A stretch of DNA of 64,000 bases, from assembly GCF_014207095.1 (NCBI RefSeq), contig NZ_JACHBG010000001.1, positions 868,001-932,000 on the forward strand, in the 5' to 3' direction. The position numbers were made by a program, and so were the translations under genes. Source of the stretch: Martinezella lusitana. GTDB taxonomy: Bacteria > Pseudomonadota > Alphaproteobacteria > Rhizobiales > Rhizobiaceae. Numbering within the stretch: the stretch's first letter is position 1; each line of letters starts with the position of its first letter. Under the pieces are notes generated by a model that saw only the letters and a list, made by a program, of their open reading frames with translations, did no database searches and was not told the DNA's origin. Shown piece after piece: positions 27,569 through 37,477 of the stretch.

Positions 27569-28414
27569 GTGAACAAGGTAGGCGGCACGGAAAAGCCTCA
27601 GCAGGCGGCAACGCCGATGGACAGGATCTGGCAGGAGGGCGAGACGCAGCGCGGCTCGCACGAGCCGGCTCTGGTCGTAGATATCGCCGGCTTCGAAGGG
27701 CCGCTTGACCTGTTGCTGCATCTCGCCCGCACGCAGAAGGTCGATCTATCCAGAATTTCGGTGCTCGCGCTTGCCGAGCAGTATCTTTCCTTCGTCGATG
27801 ATGCCCGGCGCATTCGCATCGAACTTGCCGCTGACTATCTCGTGATGGCCGCATGGCTTGCCTATCTGAAATCCAAGCTGCTTATTCCGCAGCAAAGCAA
27901 GGAAGAAGGCCCGACCGGCGAGGAAATGGCGGCAACGCTCGCTTTCCGCCTGAAGCGCCTTGAAGCGATGCGCGATGCGGCAGCGAACCTCGTCAACCGC
28001 AATCGACTGGGTCGCGATATCTTCGTCCGCGGCGCGCCCGAGCATATTCCGGATCGGCGCCAGTCCGCCTTCGATGCCAGCCTTTACGACTTGCTCACCG
28101 CCTATGCGAGCCTGCGGCAGCGACACGCGATCACGCAGGTGACGATCGAGAAACGCCGCGTCTGGTCGCTGGCCGATGCCCGCGTGATCCTGGACCGGAT
28201 GATCGGCGAAATCACCGATTGGACGGCTTTGGAACATTATTTGCTGCGCTATATGACAAGCTCAAGCGATCGCGTTACGGCCATAGCCAGCGCTTTTGCT
28301 GCGTCGCTCGAACTCGTTCGCGAAGGCCAGATGGAAATTCGCCAGGAAGGCGCATTTCAGCCGCTCTACATGCGGCGCGGTCCGAAACATTCCTCGCTTG
28401 AAGCTGCGGAATAG
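27569..28414 (+). CDS. scpA: Segregation and condensation protein ScpA
   Basis: A 281-residue kleisin that bridges the SMC dimer in the chromosome condensation complex. The N-terminal FEGPLDLLLHLARTQKVDLSRI and YLVMAAWLAYLKSKLL segments are the SMC-neck-binding helices, and the C-terminal winged-helix part is at about residues 205-270. GTG 27569 is the start, with GGAGGA eight bases upstream. The next gene, scpB, starts 15 bases after its stop. Confidence 0.95.
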   Translation: MNKVGGTEKPQQAATPMDRIWQEGETQRGSHEPALVVDIAGFEGPLDLLLHLARTQKVDLSRISVLALAEQYLSFVDDARRIRIELAADYLVMAAWLAYLKSKLLIPQQSKEEGPTGEEMAATLAFRLKRLEAMRDAAANLVNRNRLGRDIFVRGAPEHIPDRRQSAFDASLYDLLTAYASLRQRHAITQVTIEKRRVWSLADARVILDRMIGEITDWTALEHYLLRYMTSSSDRVTAIASAFAASLELVREGQMEIRQEGAFQPLYMRRGPKHSSLEAAE

Positions 28415-28429
28415 GGCGGGGATACGAGC

Positions 28430-29152
28430 GTGACCGAGCCGCATGACGATCAGCACGACAACGAGCACGAGGCCGCGGTCTCGGAGGCTGACGATCGCCG
28501 CGCCAGCGAGGCTGAGCGCATCGCCGAAGCTCTAGTTTTCGCGTCAGCACAGCCCGTTTCCGAGGCGTTCATCGCTGAACGTGTCGCGAAGGACATCGAT
28601 GTTGCTGCTATCATGCGGAAACTCAAGGCGGATTATGCCATGCGCGGCGTCAATCTCGTGCAGATCGATGGTGCCTGGGCCTTTCGAACGGCGGCCGATC
28701 TCTCATTTGTGATCCGGCGTGATGAAAGCGAAGTTCGGAAGCTCTCGCGTGCCGCGCTGGAAGTTCTGGCCATCATCGCCTATCACCAGCCGGTGACGCG
28801 TGCCGAAATCGAAGACATCAGAGGCGTGCAGACCTCCAAGGGCACGCTCGATGTGCTGATGGAGTCAGGCTGGGTTCGTTTCCGTGGCCGCCGTCGTACG
28901 CCCGGCCGACCGGTCACGCTTGGCACCACAAGGGATTTTCTCGATCATTTTGGCCTGGAAGAACTCCGCGATCTGCCGGGAATCGAGGAATTGAAGGGGG
29001 CAGGGCTGCTGTCTGGCCGCATTCCGGCCAACTTCAGCATACCGTCACCCTTGATGAGCGACGAGCTCACGGAAGACGAAGATCCGATCACGCAGATGGA
29101 TCTGGAAGAACTGGGCCTGCTGCCGCCCAGCGGCGAATCCTCAGGCGACTGA
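28430..29152 (+). CDS. scpB: Segregation and condensation protein ScpB
   Basis: A 240-residue partner of ScpA with two winged-helix domains (about residues 25-105 and 105-185). The conserved segments are LEVLAIIAYHQPVTRAEIE, RGVQTSKGTLDVLMESGWV and TLGTTRDFLDHFGLEELRDLP. The C-terminal tail is acidic. The start is a GTG at 28430. Part of nagZ-scpA-scpB; tatA follows after 235 bases and may have its own promoter. Confidence 0.95.
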   Translation: MTEPHDDQHDNEHEAAVSEADDRRASEAERIAEALVFASAQPVSEAFIAERVAKDIDVAAIMRKLKADYAMRGVNLVQIDGAWAFRTAADLSFVIRRDESEVRKLSRAALEVLAIIAYHQPVTRAEIEDIRGVQTSKGTLDVLMESGWVRFRGRRRTPGRPVTLGTTRDFLDHFGLEELRDLPGIEELKGAGLLSGRIPANFSIPSPLMSDELTEDEDPITQMDLEELGLLPPSGESSGD

Positions 29153-29387
29153 GCCTCTTCGCGCATCGTCATCGCAATATTGGCCGCTCCTTTCAAAAGA
29201 TGGCGGCAGGTCTCTCTTTTGCCATCAGTAGATGCGAATATGAAACCACCCTCCCGACCTGGAGACGCGCGCTCGCTGCTCGCGACGTTTGTCATCCCCA
29301 TCTGCGTGGATGCAGCGCATTTTGTTGTTTGAAAAACAAACGTAAACGTCTTACATCGTGAGGACATTGAAATCGGGAGTTATCGCA

Positions 29388-29600
29388 ATGGGTTCTCTAA
29401 GCATATGGCACTGGCTCATCGTCCTGGCCATCGCGCTTTTGTTGTTCGGCCGTGGAAAGATCCCGGAGCTGATGGGTGACGTCGCCAAGGGCATCAAGAG
29501 CTTCAAAAAGGGCATGAGCGACGAGGACGAAACCTCTGCGCAGACGACGTCAACGTCGACGTCCCGCACTGTCGAGCACAAGGCTGACGAAACGAAGTAA
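29388..29600 (+). CDS. tatA: Sec-independent translocase subunit TatA
   Basis: A 70-residue protein with one N-terminal membrane helix ([14 protein letters not shown]), the hinge RGKIPEL, an amphipathic helix ([19 protein letters not shown]) and a polar tail, the full TatA layout. TatA oligomers form the passage for folded twin-arginine proteins. ATG 29388 follows GGGAG. First gene of tatABC. Confidence 0.96.
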   Translation: MGSLSIWHWLIVLAIALLLFGRGKIPELMGDVAKGIKSFKKGMSDEDETSAQTTSTSTSRTVEHKADETK

Positions 29601-29654
29601 ACATGTCGGGCAAGCGGAGGCTTGGCGGCTTCCCGTGTGCCCAGGAGCCTTTGC

Positions 29655-30323
29655 ATGTTCGATATAGGCTGGTCGGAGCTGGTGGTTATTGCCGTCGTGG
29701 CCCTCGTGGTCATCGGCCCGAAGGAACTGCCGGCAACGCTGCGGACAATCGGCAAGATGACGGCGCGCGCCCGTAAAGTCGCCGGCGATTTTCGTGCCCA
29801 GTTCGACGAAGCGATGCGTGAAGCGGATCTGAATGATGTCCGGCAGACGATTGCCGATGCGCAGAAGCTCAATCCGGTGAATTCTCTGCGTGAGGCAATG
29901 AACCCGTTGCGCGAGATGGGCAACGAGATAAAGGCCGATCTCCAGCGTTCAACGACGCAGGACAAGCCAGCAGTTGCCGCCACGCCGCTGCCGGCAGAGC
30001 CGGTACCGGGTGTCTCGGCCGGCCTGCCGGAAGCGCTTTCGGCAACTGCTGCGCCGAGCAATCCGTCGCCAGCGGCGGCGGCTGCGACGCAATCGGTCCC
30101 GGTTGTCAGCGAAACCGTCGCAAAGCCGAAGAAGCCCAGAGCCAAAACGACCGCGAAGGCCGACGAAGTCGCTGCCGCCGCGGTAAAGACGCCCGTTGTC
30201 ACGGAAAAGCCAAAGCGTGCGCCACGTAAAGTGGCAACCGCTGCCGTAGCGAAAACGGCCGCAGCTCCCAGGAAGCGTGCTACAGCCAGCAAGACAACGC
30301 CGAAGAAGAAGGACGACGCATGA
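29655..30323 (+). CDS. tatB: Sec-independent translocase subunit TatB
   Basis: A 222-residue TatB with the membrane helix [25 protein letters not shown], a long amphipathic helix to about residue 100, and an extended tail rich in Ala, Pro and Lys ([26 protein letters not shown]). It forms the signal-peptide receptor with TatC. The tail is longer than in E. coli TatB but usual for rhizobia. AGGAG precedes ATG 29655. Its end overlaps tatC by 4 bases. Confidence 0.95.
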   Translation: MFDIGWSELVVIAVVALVVIGPKELPATLRTIGKMTARARKVAGDFRAQFDEAMREADLNDVRQTIADAQKLNPVNSLREAMNPLREMGNEIKADLQRSTTQDKPAVAATPLPAEPVPGVSAGLPEALSATAAPSNPSPAAAAATQSVPVVSETVAKPKKPRAKTTAKADEVAAAAVKTPVVTEKPKRAPRKVATAAVAKTAAAPRKRATASKTTPKKKDDA

Positions 30324-31141
30324 CGGGTGATATCGACGATAAGCCGCAGCCGCTTATCGAACACCTTATGGAATTGCGCACGCGGCTCATCTGGTCGCTC
30401 GTGTCGTTTTTCGTTGCCTTCATCGCATGTTTCGCCGTGGCGAAACATCTCTTCAACTATCTGGTCTATCCCTATAAATGGGCGGTCGAATGGGCGAATC
30501 TCGACCTTGCAAAGGCCGAGCTGATCTATACCGCGCCGCAGGAATTCTTCTTTACCCAGGTCAAGGTCGCCATGTTCGGCGCCCTGGTGATTTCCTTCCC
30601 GATCATCGCCGCCCAGATCTACAAGTTCGTGGCGCCAGGCCTCTATAAGAACGAACGCTCGGCCTTCCTGCCGTTCTTGATCGCGTCGCCGATCCTGTTT
30701 CTGATGGGCGCGGCGCTCGTCTATTTCTTCTTCACGCCCATGGTGATGTGGTTCTTCCTGAAGATGCAGCAGGCGCCGGGCGACGGTCAGGTGGGTATCG
30801 CGCTGATGCCGAAGGTCTCGGAATATCTGAGCCTGATCATGACGCTGGTCTTCTCTTTCGGCCTTGTCTTCCAGTTGCCGGTCATTACCACGCTGCTGGC
30901 GCGCGTCGGTCTGTTGACGTCGACCTGGCTTGCGGAAAAGCGCAAGTTCGCGATCGTCTTCGCCTTTATCGTCGCCGCCGTGCTTACGCCGCCGGATCCG
31001 ATGTCCCAGATCGGCCTTGCACTGCCGACGATCCTTCTCTACGAGATTTCCATCTACGCGGCGCGACTCGTGGAACGCCAGCGTACTCGGCAAGCGCTTG
31101 AAGAGGGTGGCGAGAGTTCCGACGTTGCCAAGACGGATTGA
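30320..31141 (+). CDS. tatC: Sec-independent translocase subunit TatC
   Basis: A 273-residue inner-membrane protein with six membrane segments and the conserved TatC features: [14 protein letters not shown] at the N-terminus, [15 protein letters not shown] loop ([16 protein letters not shown]), [17 protein letters not shown] and [21 protein letters not shown]. TatC recognises the twin-arginine signal. The start overlaps the tatB stop (ATGA), indicating translational coupling. Confidence 0.97.
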   Translation: MTGDIDDKPQPLIEHLMELRTRLIWSLVSFFVAFIACFAVAKHLFNYLVYPYKWAVEWANLDLAKAELIYTAPQEFFFTQVKVAMFGALVISFPIIAAQIYKFVAPGLYKNERSAFLPFLIASPILFLMGAALVYFFFTPMVMWFFLKMQQAPGDGQVGIALMPKVSEYLSLIMTLVFSFGLVFQLPVITTLLARVGLLTSTWLAEKRKFAIVFAFIVAAVLTPPDPMSQIGLALPTILLYEISIYAARLVERQRTRQALEEGGESSDVAKTD

Positions 31142-31194
31142 CGTTTAGGCGAGGGAGGCCTCAGCCTCGTTTCTCAGGTATTTGCCGTTTCGAC

Positions 31195-31222
31195 CTCCGA
31201 CCGAAGTCTCGGTCGGAGTTTT
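31195..31222 (+). terminator. Probable terminator of the tat operon
   Basis: CTCCGACCG (31195-31203) pairs with CGGTCGGAG (31210-31218), followed by TTTT and ACTC. It lies 50 bases after tatC and just upstream of serS. Confidence 0.7.
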
Positions 31223-31249
31223 ACTCATGTGAAACGACCTGGAACGAAG

Positions 31250-32533
31250 ATGCTTGATATCAGATGGATTCGTGAGAATGCCGAGGCTTTCGATGCAGCG
31301 CTTGCCAAGCGCAGCATGGAGTCTCTGTCGCAAAGCCTCATCGCGCTCGATGAGAAGCGCCGGTCCGTCGTGCAGTCCGTCCAGGATATGCAATCCCGCC
31401 GCAATACCGCCTCCAAGGAGATTGGCGCGGCGATGGCGCAAAAGAATACTGAGCTTGCCGAGAAGCTGAAGGCGGAAGTCGCCGACATCAAGGTCTCGCT
31501 TCCCGCTGCGGAAGAGCAGGAGCGCGCGCTGACGGCCGAGCTCAACGATGCGCTGTCGCGCATTCCCAATATTCCGCTTGAGGATGTGCCGGTCGGCAAG
31601 GACGAGCATGATAATGTCGTCAAGCATTCCTGGGGTGCCAAGCCGACGTGGAACCATCAGCCGAAGGAACACTACGAGATCGGCGAAGAGCTTGGCTATA
31701 TGGATTTCGAGCGCGCCACAAAGCTTTCTGGCTCGCGCTTCACCGTGCTGACATCGCAGTTGGCACGCCTGGAGCGTGCGCTCGGCCAGTTCATGCTCGA
31801 TCTGCATACCGGCGAGCATGGTTACACTGAAGTCAGCTCGCCTCTGCTGGTGCGTGACGAGGCGATGTTCGGAACCGGTCAGCTGCCGAAATTTGCAGAG
31901 GATCTGTTCAGAACCACGGATGGTCGCTGGCTGATCCCGACCGCGGAGGTTTCGCTAACCAACCTCGTTTCTGGCGAGATCCTTGATCATGAGAAGCTGC
32001 CGCTGCGCTTCACGGCTCTGACGCCATCCTTCCGCTCTGAAGCAGGCTCGGCTGGCCGCGATACGCGCGGTATGCTGCGTCAGCACCAGTTCTGGAAGTG
32101 CGAGCTGGTGTCGATCACCGATGCGGAAAGCTCCATTGCCGAGCATGAGCGGATGACCGCCTGCGCCGAAGAAGTGCTGAAGCGCCTTGGCCTTCACTAT
32201 CGCGTCATGACGCTGTCGACCGGCGATATGGGCTTCGGCGCTCGCAAGACCTATGATCTCGAAGTCTGGCTGCCGGGGCAGGATACTTATCGCGAAATCT
32301 CTTCCTGCTCGGTCTGCGGCGATTTCCAGGCCCGGCGGATGAATGCGCGCTATCGCGGTAAGGAAGACAAGAGCACGAAGTTCGTTCACACGCTGAACGG
32401 CTCCGGCACGGCCGTCGGCCGCTGCCTGATCGCAGTGCTTGAGAATTATCTGAACGCCGACGGCTCCGTCACTGTCCCCGACGCACTGCTGCCATATATG
32501 GGTGGTGTGAAGAGGATCGAGAAAGCGGCTTAA
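31250..32533 (+). CDS. serS: Seryl-tRNA synthetase
   Basis: A 427-residue class II synthetase that charges tRNA-Ser (and tRNA-Sec where present). The N-terminal coiled-coil arm spans about residues 30-100. Motif 2 is [21 protein letters not shown] and motif 3 is [21 protein letters not shown] 31250 starts [10 protein letters not shown] as usual; the GTG at 31229 would add seven residues. First gene of serS-surE-pcm-nlpD-like. Confidence 0.98.
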   Translation: MLDIRWIRENAEAFDAALAKRSMESLSQSLIALDEKRRSVVQSVQDMQSRRNTASKEIGAAMAQKNTELAEKLKAEVADIKVSLPAAEEQERALTAELNDALSRIPNIPLEDVPVGKDEHDNVVKHSWGAKPTWNHQPKEHYEIGEELGYMDFERATKLSGSRFTVLTSQLARLERALGQFMLDLHTGEHGYTEVSSPLLVRDEAMFGTGQLPKFAEDLFRTTDGRWLIPTAEVSLTNLVSGEILDHEKLPLRFTALTPSFRSEAGSAGRDTRGMLRQHQFWKCELVSITDAESSIAEHERMTACAEEVLKRLGLHYRVMTLSTGDMGFGARKTYDLEVWLPGQDTYREISSCSVCGDFQARRMNARYRGKEDKSTKFVHTLNGSGTAVGRCLIAVLENYLNADGSVTVPDALLPYMGGVKRIEKAA

Positions 32534-32550
32534 ATCGAGGCGGTAGGGCG

Positions 32551-33315
32551 ATGCGCATACTTCTGACCAATGATGACGGCATTCATGCCGAAGGTCTGGC
32601 GGCACTGGAGCGCATTGCCCGCACCCTCTCCGATGACGTCTGGGTCGTGGCGCCCGAAACCGATCAGAGTGGCCTTGCCCATTCGCTGAGCCTGTCGGAG
32701 CCGCTGCGCATGCACAAGGTTTCCGACAAGCACTTCGCGCTGCGGGGTACGCCGACCGATTGCGTCATCATGGCGATCCGCCAGGTTCTGGATAAGAAGC
32801 CCGACATCATCCTTTCAGGGGTCAATTCGGGCTCAAACGTCGCCGATGACGTTACCTATTCCGGAACCATTGCCGGGGCGATCGAAGGGACGTTGCAAGG
32901 CGTTCGTTCTTTCGCGCTGAGCCAAGCATATGTGTACGAGAATGGTGCCCGCATCGTGCCCTGGGAAGTGGCGGAGGCGCATGCTCCGGCTCTGCTTGGC
33001 AAGCTCATGAATGTCGATCTGCCCGACGGCACCTTCCTGAACCTGAACTTCCCGAACTGTCGCCCGGACGAAGTTGCCGGGACGGAAGTGACGGCGCAGG
33101 GCAATCTCGCCTTCAACGTTCAGGTGGAAGAGCGTGCCGATGGCCGCGGCTTCCCTTACTACTGGCTGCGTTTCGGTGAACGCAGCGGCATCTTCCGTCC
33201 GGGAACGGATATTCAGGCGTTGAAGCAAAATCGCATTTCGGTAACGCCTTTGAAACTGGATCTGACGGATTATTCGGCGCAAGACCGCGTGGCGCGGGCG
33301 CTTGGTATGGAGTAA
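32551..33315 (+). CDS. surE: 5'-nucleotidase SurE
   Basis: A 254-residue survival protein E, a metal-dependent nucleoside 5'-monophosphate phosphatase. It begins with the family's metal-binding [15 protein letters not shown] and contains [16 protein letters not shown] and [23 protein letters not shown]. It begins 17 bases after serS, and its stop is 4 bases before the pcm start, matching the conserved surE-pcm-nlpD order known from many proteobacteria. Confidence 0.97.
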   Translation: MRILLTNDDGIHAEGLAALERIARTLSDDVWVVAPETDQSGLAHSLSLSEPLRMHKVSDKHFALRGTPTDCVIMAIRQVLDKKPDIILSGVNSGSNVADDVTYSGTIAGAIEGTLQGVRSFALSQAYVYENGARIVPWEVAEAHAPALLGKLMNVDLPDGTFLNLNFPNCRPDEVAGTEVTAQGNLAFNVQVEERADGRGFPYYWLRFGERSGIFRPGTDIQALKQNRISVTPLKLDLTDYSAQDRVARALGME

Positions 33316-33319
33316 CGGA

Positions 33320-33973
33320 TTGACGCCTCGTTTGGTGGAGAAGGAAGGCTTTGCAGCTGTTGTTCTGCGGCTGCGGGCTGAAGGCATATTGGATATCGAT
33401 CTGATGACGGCCGTCGAGCAGACGCCGCGCCTGCCTTTCGTGCCGCCGCAATTTGCCGAGGATGCCTATTCCAGCCGGACGATTCCGATCGAGTGCGGCG
33501 CCTTCATGGAAGGCATCGACCTTGTCGTGCGCATCCTTCACAGCCTGAAGATCAAGCCGGGCCATCGCGTGCTCGAAATCGGCACGGGCAGCGGCTTTAC
33601 TGCCGCCGTCATGGGGCGAATCGTCGAGCGCGTGCTCACCGTCGATCGCTACAAGACCCTGACGACATCAGCGCAGCAACGCATGGATGCGCTGGGCCTG
33701 CGCAATGTTATTATTCGTCAGGCCGATGGCAGCGTCGGGCTGCAAAGCGAGGGCACCTTCGATCGCATCCTGGTGACATCAGCCTTTTCGACCATGCCGC
33801 GCTTCTATGCCGAGCAGTTGGTGTCGGGCGGATCAATGATCGCGCCGCTGATCGTCTCCGAGGATGTTTGCCGCCTGGTGCGGCTGACGAAGACCGGTAG
33901 CCGCTTCGAGCGCGAGGAGCTTTTCGACGTTCCTTACCAGCCCATCGTGCCGATGCTCGCCTCTTATCTTTGA
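33320..33973 (+). CDS. pcm: Protein-L-isoaspartate O-methyltransferase-like protein
   Basis: A 217-residue SAM-dependent methyltransferase in the position of pcm, directly after surE. Motif I is VLEIGTGSGFTAAVMGRI, then VDRYKTL and FDRILVTSAFSTMP. The expected substrate loop IGxGQTISQP reads IECGAFMEGID, so the isoaspartate-repair residues are altered although context argues for a pcm orthologue. TTG 33320 is chosen because GGAG lies seven bases upstream, inside the end of surE; a GTG at 33335 is an alternative. This is the second PCMT-family gene of the window. Confidence 0.85.
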   Translation: MTPRLVEKEGFAAVVLRLRAEGILDIDLMTAVEQTPRLPFVPPQFAEDAYSSRTIPIECGAFMEGIDLVVRILHSLKIKPGHRVLEIGTGSGFTAAVMGRIVERVLTVDRYKTLTTSAQQRMDALGLRNVIIRQADGSVGLQSEGTFDRILVTSAFSTMPRFYAEQLVSGGSMIAPLIVSEDVCRLVRLTKTGSRFEREELFDVPYQPIVPMLASYL

Positions 33974-34143
33974 GGCTCAATTCAGGCGGATGCAGCCGAA
34001 GCGGCAGGGCCGAAGGCTGCTTCTTTTTTCTATGGTTAGCAATTCCTCAAAAAAACACATGCCGCACCAGTGCTTTAACCGCATGGTAAGATTAACGCGC
34101 TTTAATCGACCCATAAACGGTTGCGTCTTAAGTGGGTCGAGTC

Positions 34144-35814
34144 ATGGGTTTCAGTCTTTCTTCAAACTTCGGTAAATCGGCAGGGAAAGTCCTTGTGGCC
34201 ATTCTTCTGGCGAGCACTGCAACAGCTTGTAGCTCAGACACGACCCGTTTCAGCGGGCTCTTCAACAAGACGGACAATGTGACGACGGGTTCGATAAACC
34301 GTCGAAGCCTCAATGGTCCGAACGGCGATCCGGTGCCGCGCGCCGATGTTGCCCAAGCCGGCGGCTATGGCCGGCAGGATTATTCGCAGCAGAGCGCACC
34401 GGTCTCGCAACCCTATCCGAACTCCCCGGCTCGCTATAATCCCTCTTACTCCAGCGCGCGGGCATCCGCGGCGCCGGTTGCAATCCAGCGCTCCGAACTT
34501 GCTCCTCCCGGCGCTTCCGCCGAGATCGCTCGTCCGCGAGCCGTCTCCAGGGCTGAAAACGAGGCCTTGGCCCAGCCATTCCCGGCGACGCGTGGCAATG
34601 GCGGTTCGCGCAACGCTCCGGCGCTCGCACCGGACACCCTGTCGACCGGCACGATCAAGACGGCCGCCGCTACGCCGCAAATGTCTCCGGGCTGGACCAC
34701 GGTCAATGCTCCGAGCGTGACGCTGCATCAGGGCGAAAACATCGCATTGCTGTCGCGCCGCTATGGCGTTCCCGAGAAGGAAATTCTGCGGGCCAATGGT
34801 CTGCGCAACGGCGCCGGTGCTCAGCCCGGTCAGCAGATCATCATCCCGACCCAGAATGGCGCAGGTGCCTCGAGCCCTGCGAAGATGGCTTCGGAAGCTA
34901 CGGATCTGTCGAAGGGCGGCAAGATGCCAGGTCCGGGCAAGGCTCCGCAGCAAGACGCGCTTGCGCTGCCGTCCGGCAACCAGATGCGCGGCAAGTCTCA
35001 GGCCGGTCTTCCCGACCCGAACAAGCTTGCCGCCGGTAACGGAAAAGGCCCCGGCCCGAAGGGTGCTGGCAGCTATGTCGTCAAGCCGGGCGACTCGCTG
35101 GCGAGAATTGCCAAGGAAAGCGGCGTTAGCGTTGCCGAACTGAAGCGGGCGAACAACATGCAGGCTGGCGACAGCATTCGCATCGGTCAGGCGCTGGCAT
35201 TGCCGCATGGCGCCGTTGCCGCGGCCGATCCGGTCAAGACCGCTTCTATCGAGCCGCAGAAGGTCTCGGTTAAGCCGGGCGCCGTGCCGGTCGCTGAACC
35301 CGCTGCCAAGCAGGCACCCAAGGTTGCCGCCGTAGCCGATGCTCCGAAGGCGAAAGAGGTGGCCTCGATCGCTCCGAACCAGTCGATCAACGATGCGGCC
35401 AAATCAGACACGCAGGCGGATGCGCCCGAGGCGACCGGCATCGGCAAATACCGTTGGCCGGTCCGCGGTGCTGTCGTCGCCAGCTACGGCGCCAACGTCA
35501 ATGGCAGCCGTAACGATGGTATCGACATCTCCGTTCCCGAGGGTACGCCCATCAAGGCCGCCGAGAACGGCGTCGTCATCTATGCCGGCAATGGCCTGAA
35601 GGAACTCGGCAATACGGTCCTCGTCCGTCACGACGACGGCACGGTTACGGTCTACGGCCACGCCGACGCACTCAGCGTTGCTCGCGGCCAGAAGGTTCAA
35701 CGCGGTCAGACCCTCGCGACATCGGGCATGAGCGGCAATGTCAGCCAGCCGCAGCTCCATTTCGAAGTCCGTAAGAATTCGGCTCCAGTCAACCCAATGA
35801 CGTTCCTTGAATAG
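34144..35814 (+). CDS. NlpD/DipM-like lipoprotein with LysM and degenerate LytM domains
   Basis: A 556-residue lipoprotein: signal peptide with Cys at residue 22 (LASTATACSS), disordered Ser/Pro-rich linker, LysM 1 near residues 185-230 (LHQGENIALLSRRYGV), LysM 2 near 315-360 (VVKPGDSLARIAKESGV), and a C-terminal M23/LytM domain (about 440-556). In the LytM domain the metal-binding His are replaced: NDGIDIS has Asn where His is expected, and QLHFEVR lacks the first His of HxH. As in E. coli NlpD, it should be an amidase activator rather than a peptidase. Position behind surE-pcm supports nlpD. ATG 34144. Confidence 0.9.
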   Translation: MGFSLSSNFGKSAGKVLVAILLASTATACSSDTTRFSGLFNKTDNVTTGSINRRSLNGPNGDPVPRADVAQAGGYGRQDYSQQSAPVSQPYPNSPARYNPSYSSARASAAPVAIQRSELAPPGASAEIARPRAVSRAENEALAQPFPATRGNGGSRNAPALAPDTLSTGTIKTAAATPQMSPGWTTVNAPSVTLHQGENIALLSRRYGVPEKEILRANGLRNGAGAQPGQQIIIPTQNGAGASSPAKMASEATDLSKGGKMPGPGKAPQQDALALPSGNQMRGKSQAGLPDPNKLAAGNGKGPGPKGAGSYVVKPGDSLARIAKESGVSVAELKRANNMQAGDSIRIGQALALPHGAVAAADPVKTASIEPQKVSVKPGAVPVAEPAAKQAPKVAAVADAPKAKEVASIAPNQSINDAAKSDTQADAPEATGIGKYRWPVRGAVVASYGANVNGSRNDGIDISVPEGTPIKAAENGVVIYAGNGLKELGNTVLVRHDDGTVTVYGHADALSVARGQKVQRGQTLATSGMSGNVSQPQLHFEVRKNSAPVNPMTFLE

Positions 35815-35837
35815 GTCGTGCGTCTCAAGGACTCTGC

Positions 35838-35865
35838 AAAAAGCCCGGCGCTTGCCGGGCTTTTT
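35838..35865. terminator. Bidirectional Rho-independent terminator
   Basis: GCCCGGC (35843-35849) and GCCGGGC (35854-35860) flank GCTT, with AAAAA before and TTTTT after. It serves the nlpD-like gene (plus) and the convergent DUF815 gene (minus). Confidence 0.92.
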
Positions 35866-35891
35866 GTCGTTTGGAGCATTGTATACGCCGA

Positions 35892-36764
35892 TCAGTCGCG
35901 CTCGAGGACGATGCGCAGCCGCCCGGCGAGATCCTGGATGTATTGCCATGCAACGCGGCCCGATCTTGCGCCGCGCGTCGTCGCCCATTCCAGCGCCTCG
36001 TGGTGTATCTTGGCGCGGTCGAGGTCGAGCTTGAAATGGTCGGCATAGGCGTCGATCATTTGCAGATAGTCTTCCTGGCTGCACTTGTGAAAGCCGAGCC
36101 AGAGACCGAAGCGATCGGAGAGGGAAACCTTCTCTTCGACTGCCTCTGACGGATTGATCGCCGTCGACTGCTCGTTCTCCATCATGTGGCGCGGCAGCAG
36201 ATGGCGACGGTTCGAGGTGGCATAGAACAATACATTGTCCGGGCGTCCCTCGACGCCGCCGTCGAGCGCTGCTTTTAGCGACTTGTAGGCGGTGTCGTCG
36301 TGGTCGAAGGAGAGGTCGTCGCAGAAAATGATGATGCGATGCGGCGCGGCCTTCAGAATGTCGAGCAGCACCGGCAGCGACGAGATGTCTTCGCGATGGA
36401 CTTCGATGAGTTTCAGCGACACGCCGGTCGCGCGGCGTACATCCTCATGGACGGCCTTGACGAGCGAGGACTTGCCCATGCCACGCGCGCCCCACAGCAG
36501 TACGTTGTTGGCGGCAAAACCTTCGGCGAAACGCAGAGTGTTTTCGTGCAGAATGTCGCGTACATGATCGACGCCGCGAATGAGGGTGATTGCAACCCGG
36601 TTCGGCCGCGGCACGGGCTGCAGATGCAGTCGGGCAGGAGCCCATACGAAGCAGTCGGCAGCATTCCAGTCATTGATGGCCGGAGCCGGCCCGGCCAGAC
36701 GTTCGACAGCATCGGCAAGGCGACGAACTTCGGCAAGGATCAGGGCGTTTTGGTCTTCAGTCAC
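35892..36764 (-). CDS. DUF815 AAA-type ATP-binding protein
   Basis: A 290-residue P-loop ATPase of the DUF815 family. Walker A is GARGMGKSSL (near residue 92) and the Walker B-like stretch is RIIIFCDDLSFD; then come YATSNRRHLLPRHM and DRFGLWLGF, the sensor regions characteristic of this family. Its role is unknown; homologues are widespread in proteobacteria. The start is a GTG at 36764 with AGGAGG six bases upstream. Divergent from yajC. Confidence 0.88.
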   Translation of the reverse strand: MTEDQNALILAEVRRLADAVERLAGPAPAINDWNAADCFVWAPARLHLQPVPRPNRVAITLIRGVDHVRDILHENTLRFAEGFAANNVLLWGARGMGKSSLVKAVHEDVRRATGVSLKLIEVHREDISSLPVLLDILKAAPHRIIIFCDDLSFDHDDTAYKSLKAALDGGVEGRPDNVLFYATSNRRHLLPRHMMENEQSTAINPSEAVEEKVSLSDRFGLWLGFHKCSQEDYLQMIDAYADHFKLDLDRAKIHHEALEWATTRGARSGRVAWQYIQDLAGRLRIVLERD

Positions 36765-36971
36765 CGTTTTCCTCCTGAATATTGAACAAGAAAGTCGTAA
36801 AATGCGCGCGCTGTCTTGCCGGGTATCATGCTCCTTTCGGGCCTGAAAGGCTAAGAGACCGGGAAAACGGTACGGTTGGCGGCTGTTTTTGTTGCAATCG
36901 CCATGCGCGTAACTATATTCCGGCCACCTGACGCGGGCCCGGTTCCCGCAAGGAGTTCAAGGGAGTTCTCG

Positions 36972-37319
36972 ATGTTTATCACCAACGCATATGCGCAGAG
37001 CGCTACAGATTCGGCCGCTAGCGCTTTCGGCGGTTCCGGCTTTGAAATGATCATCCTGTTTGTGCCGCTGATGGTCGTTTGGTATTTCCTTCTCATCCGT
37101 CCGCAGCGTGCGCAGGCGAAGAAGCGTGACGAGATCCTGAAGAACATTCGCCGCGGCGATCAGATCGTTACCAGCGGCATTGTCGGCAAGGTCACGAAGG
37201 TCATCGACGACAAGGAACTCGAAGTCGAAATCGCAGACGGCGTTCGCATCCGCGTCGTCCGCAGCGCCATTTCCGAAGTTCGCGTCAAGGGTGAGCCCGT
37301 CAAGGCCGACGCTGCGTAA
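36972..37319 (+). CDS. yajC: Sec translocon accessory subunit YajC
   Basis: A 115-residue protein with one membrane segment (MIILFVPLMVVWYFLLIRPQ) followed by the conserved QRAQAKKRDEILKNIRRGDQIVTSGGI-type cytoplasmic domain (here SGIVGKVTKV). YajC joins SecDF-YidC at the SecYEG channel. ATG 36972 with GGGAG upstream. secDF follows after 158 bases, the conserved yajC-secD-secF order. Confidence 0.96.
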   Translation: MFITNAYAQSATDSAASAFGGSGFEMIILFVPLMVVWYFLLIRPQRAQAKKRDEILKNIRRGDQIVTSGIVGKVTKVIDDKELEVEIADGVRIRVVRSAISEVRVKGEPVKADAA

Positions 37320-37477
37320 GCTTCTCGCGTGCAGGCAGCTCGCCTGGCGAGTGCATGTCTTCGAAAATCGGAATCGACTTTCTTGAGAGACTGTGCACAA
37401 ATTCAAGGTGTTACTGCGCCCATTGCAATTCCTATGGAGAGCGGGGCGCAGTAGAGAAGCCCAAATTCGAGAGAGCG

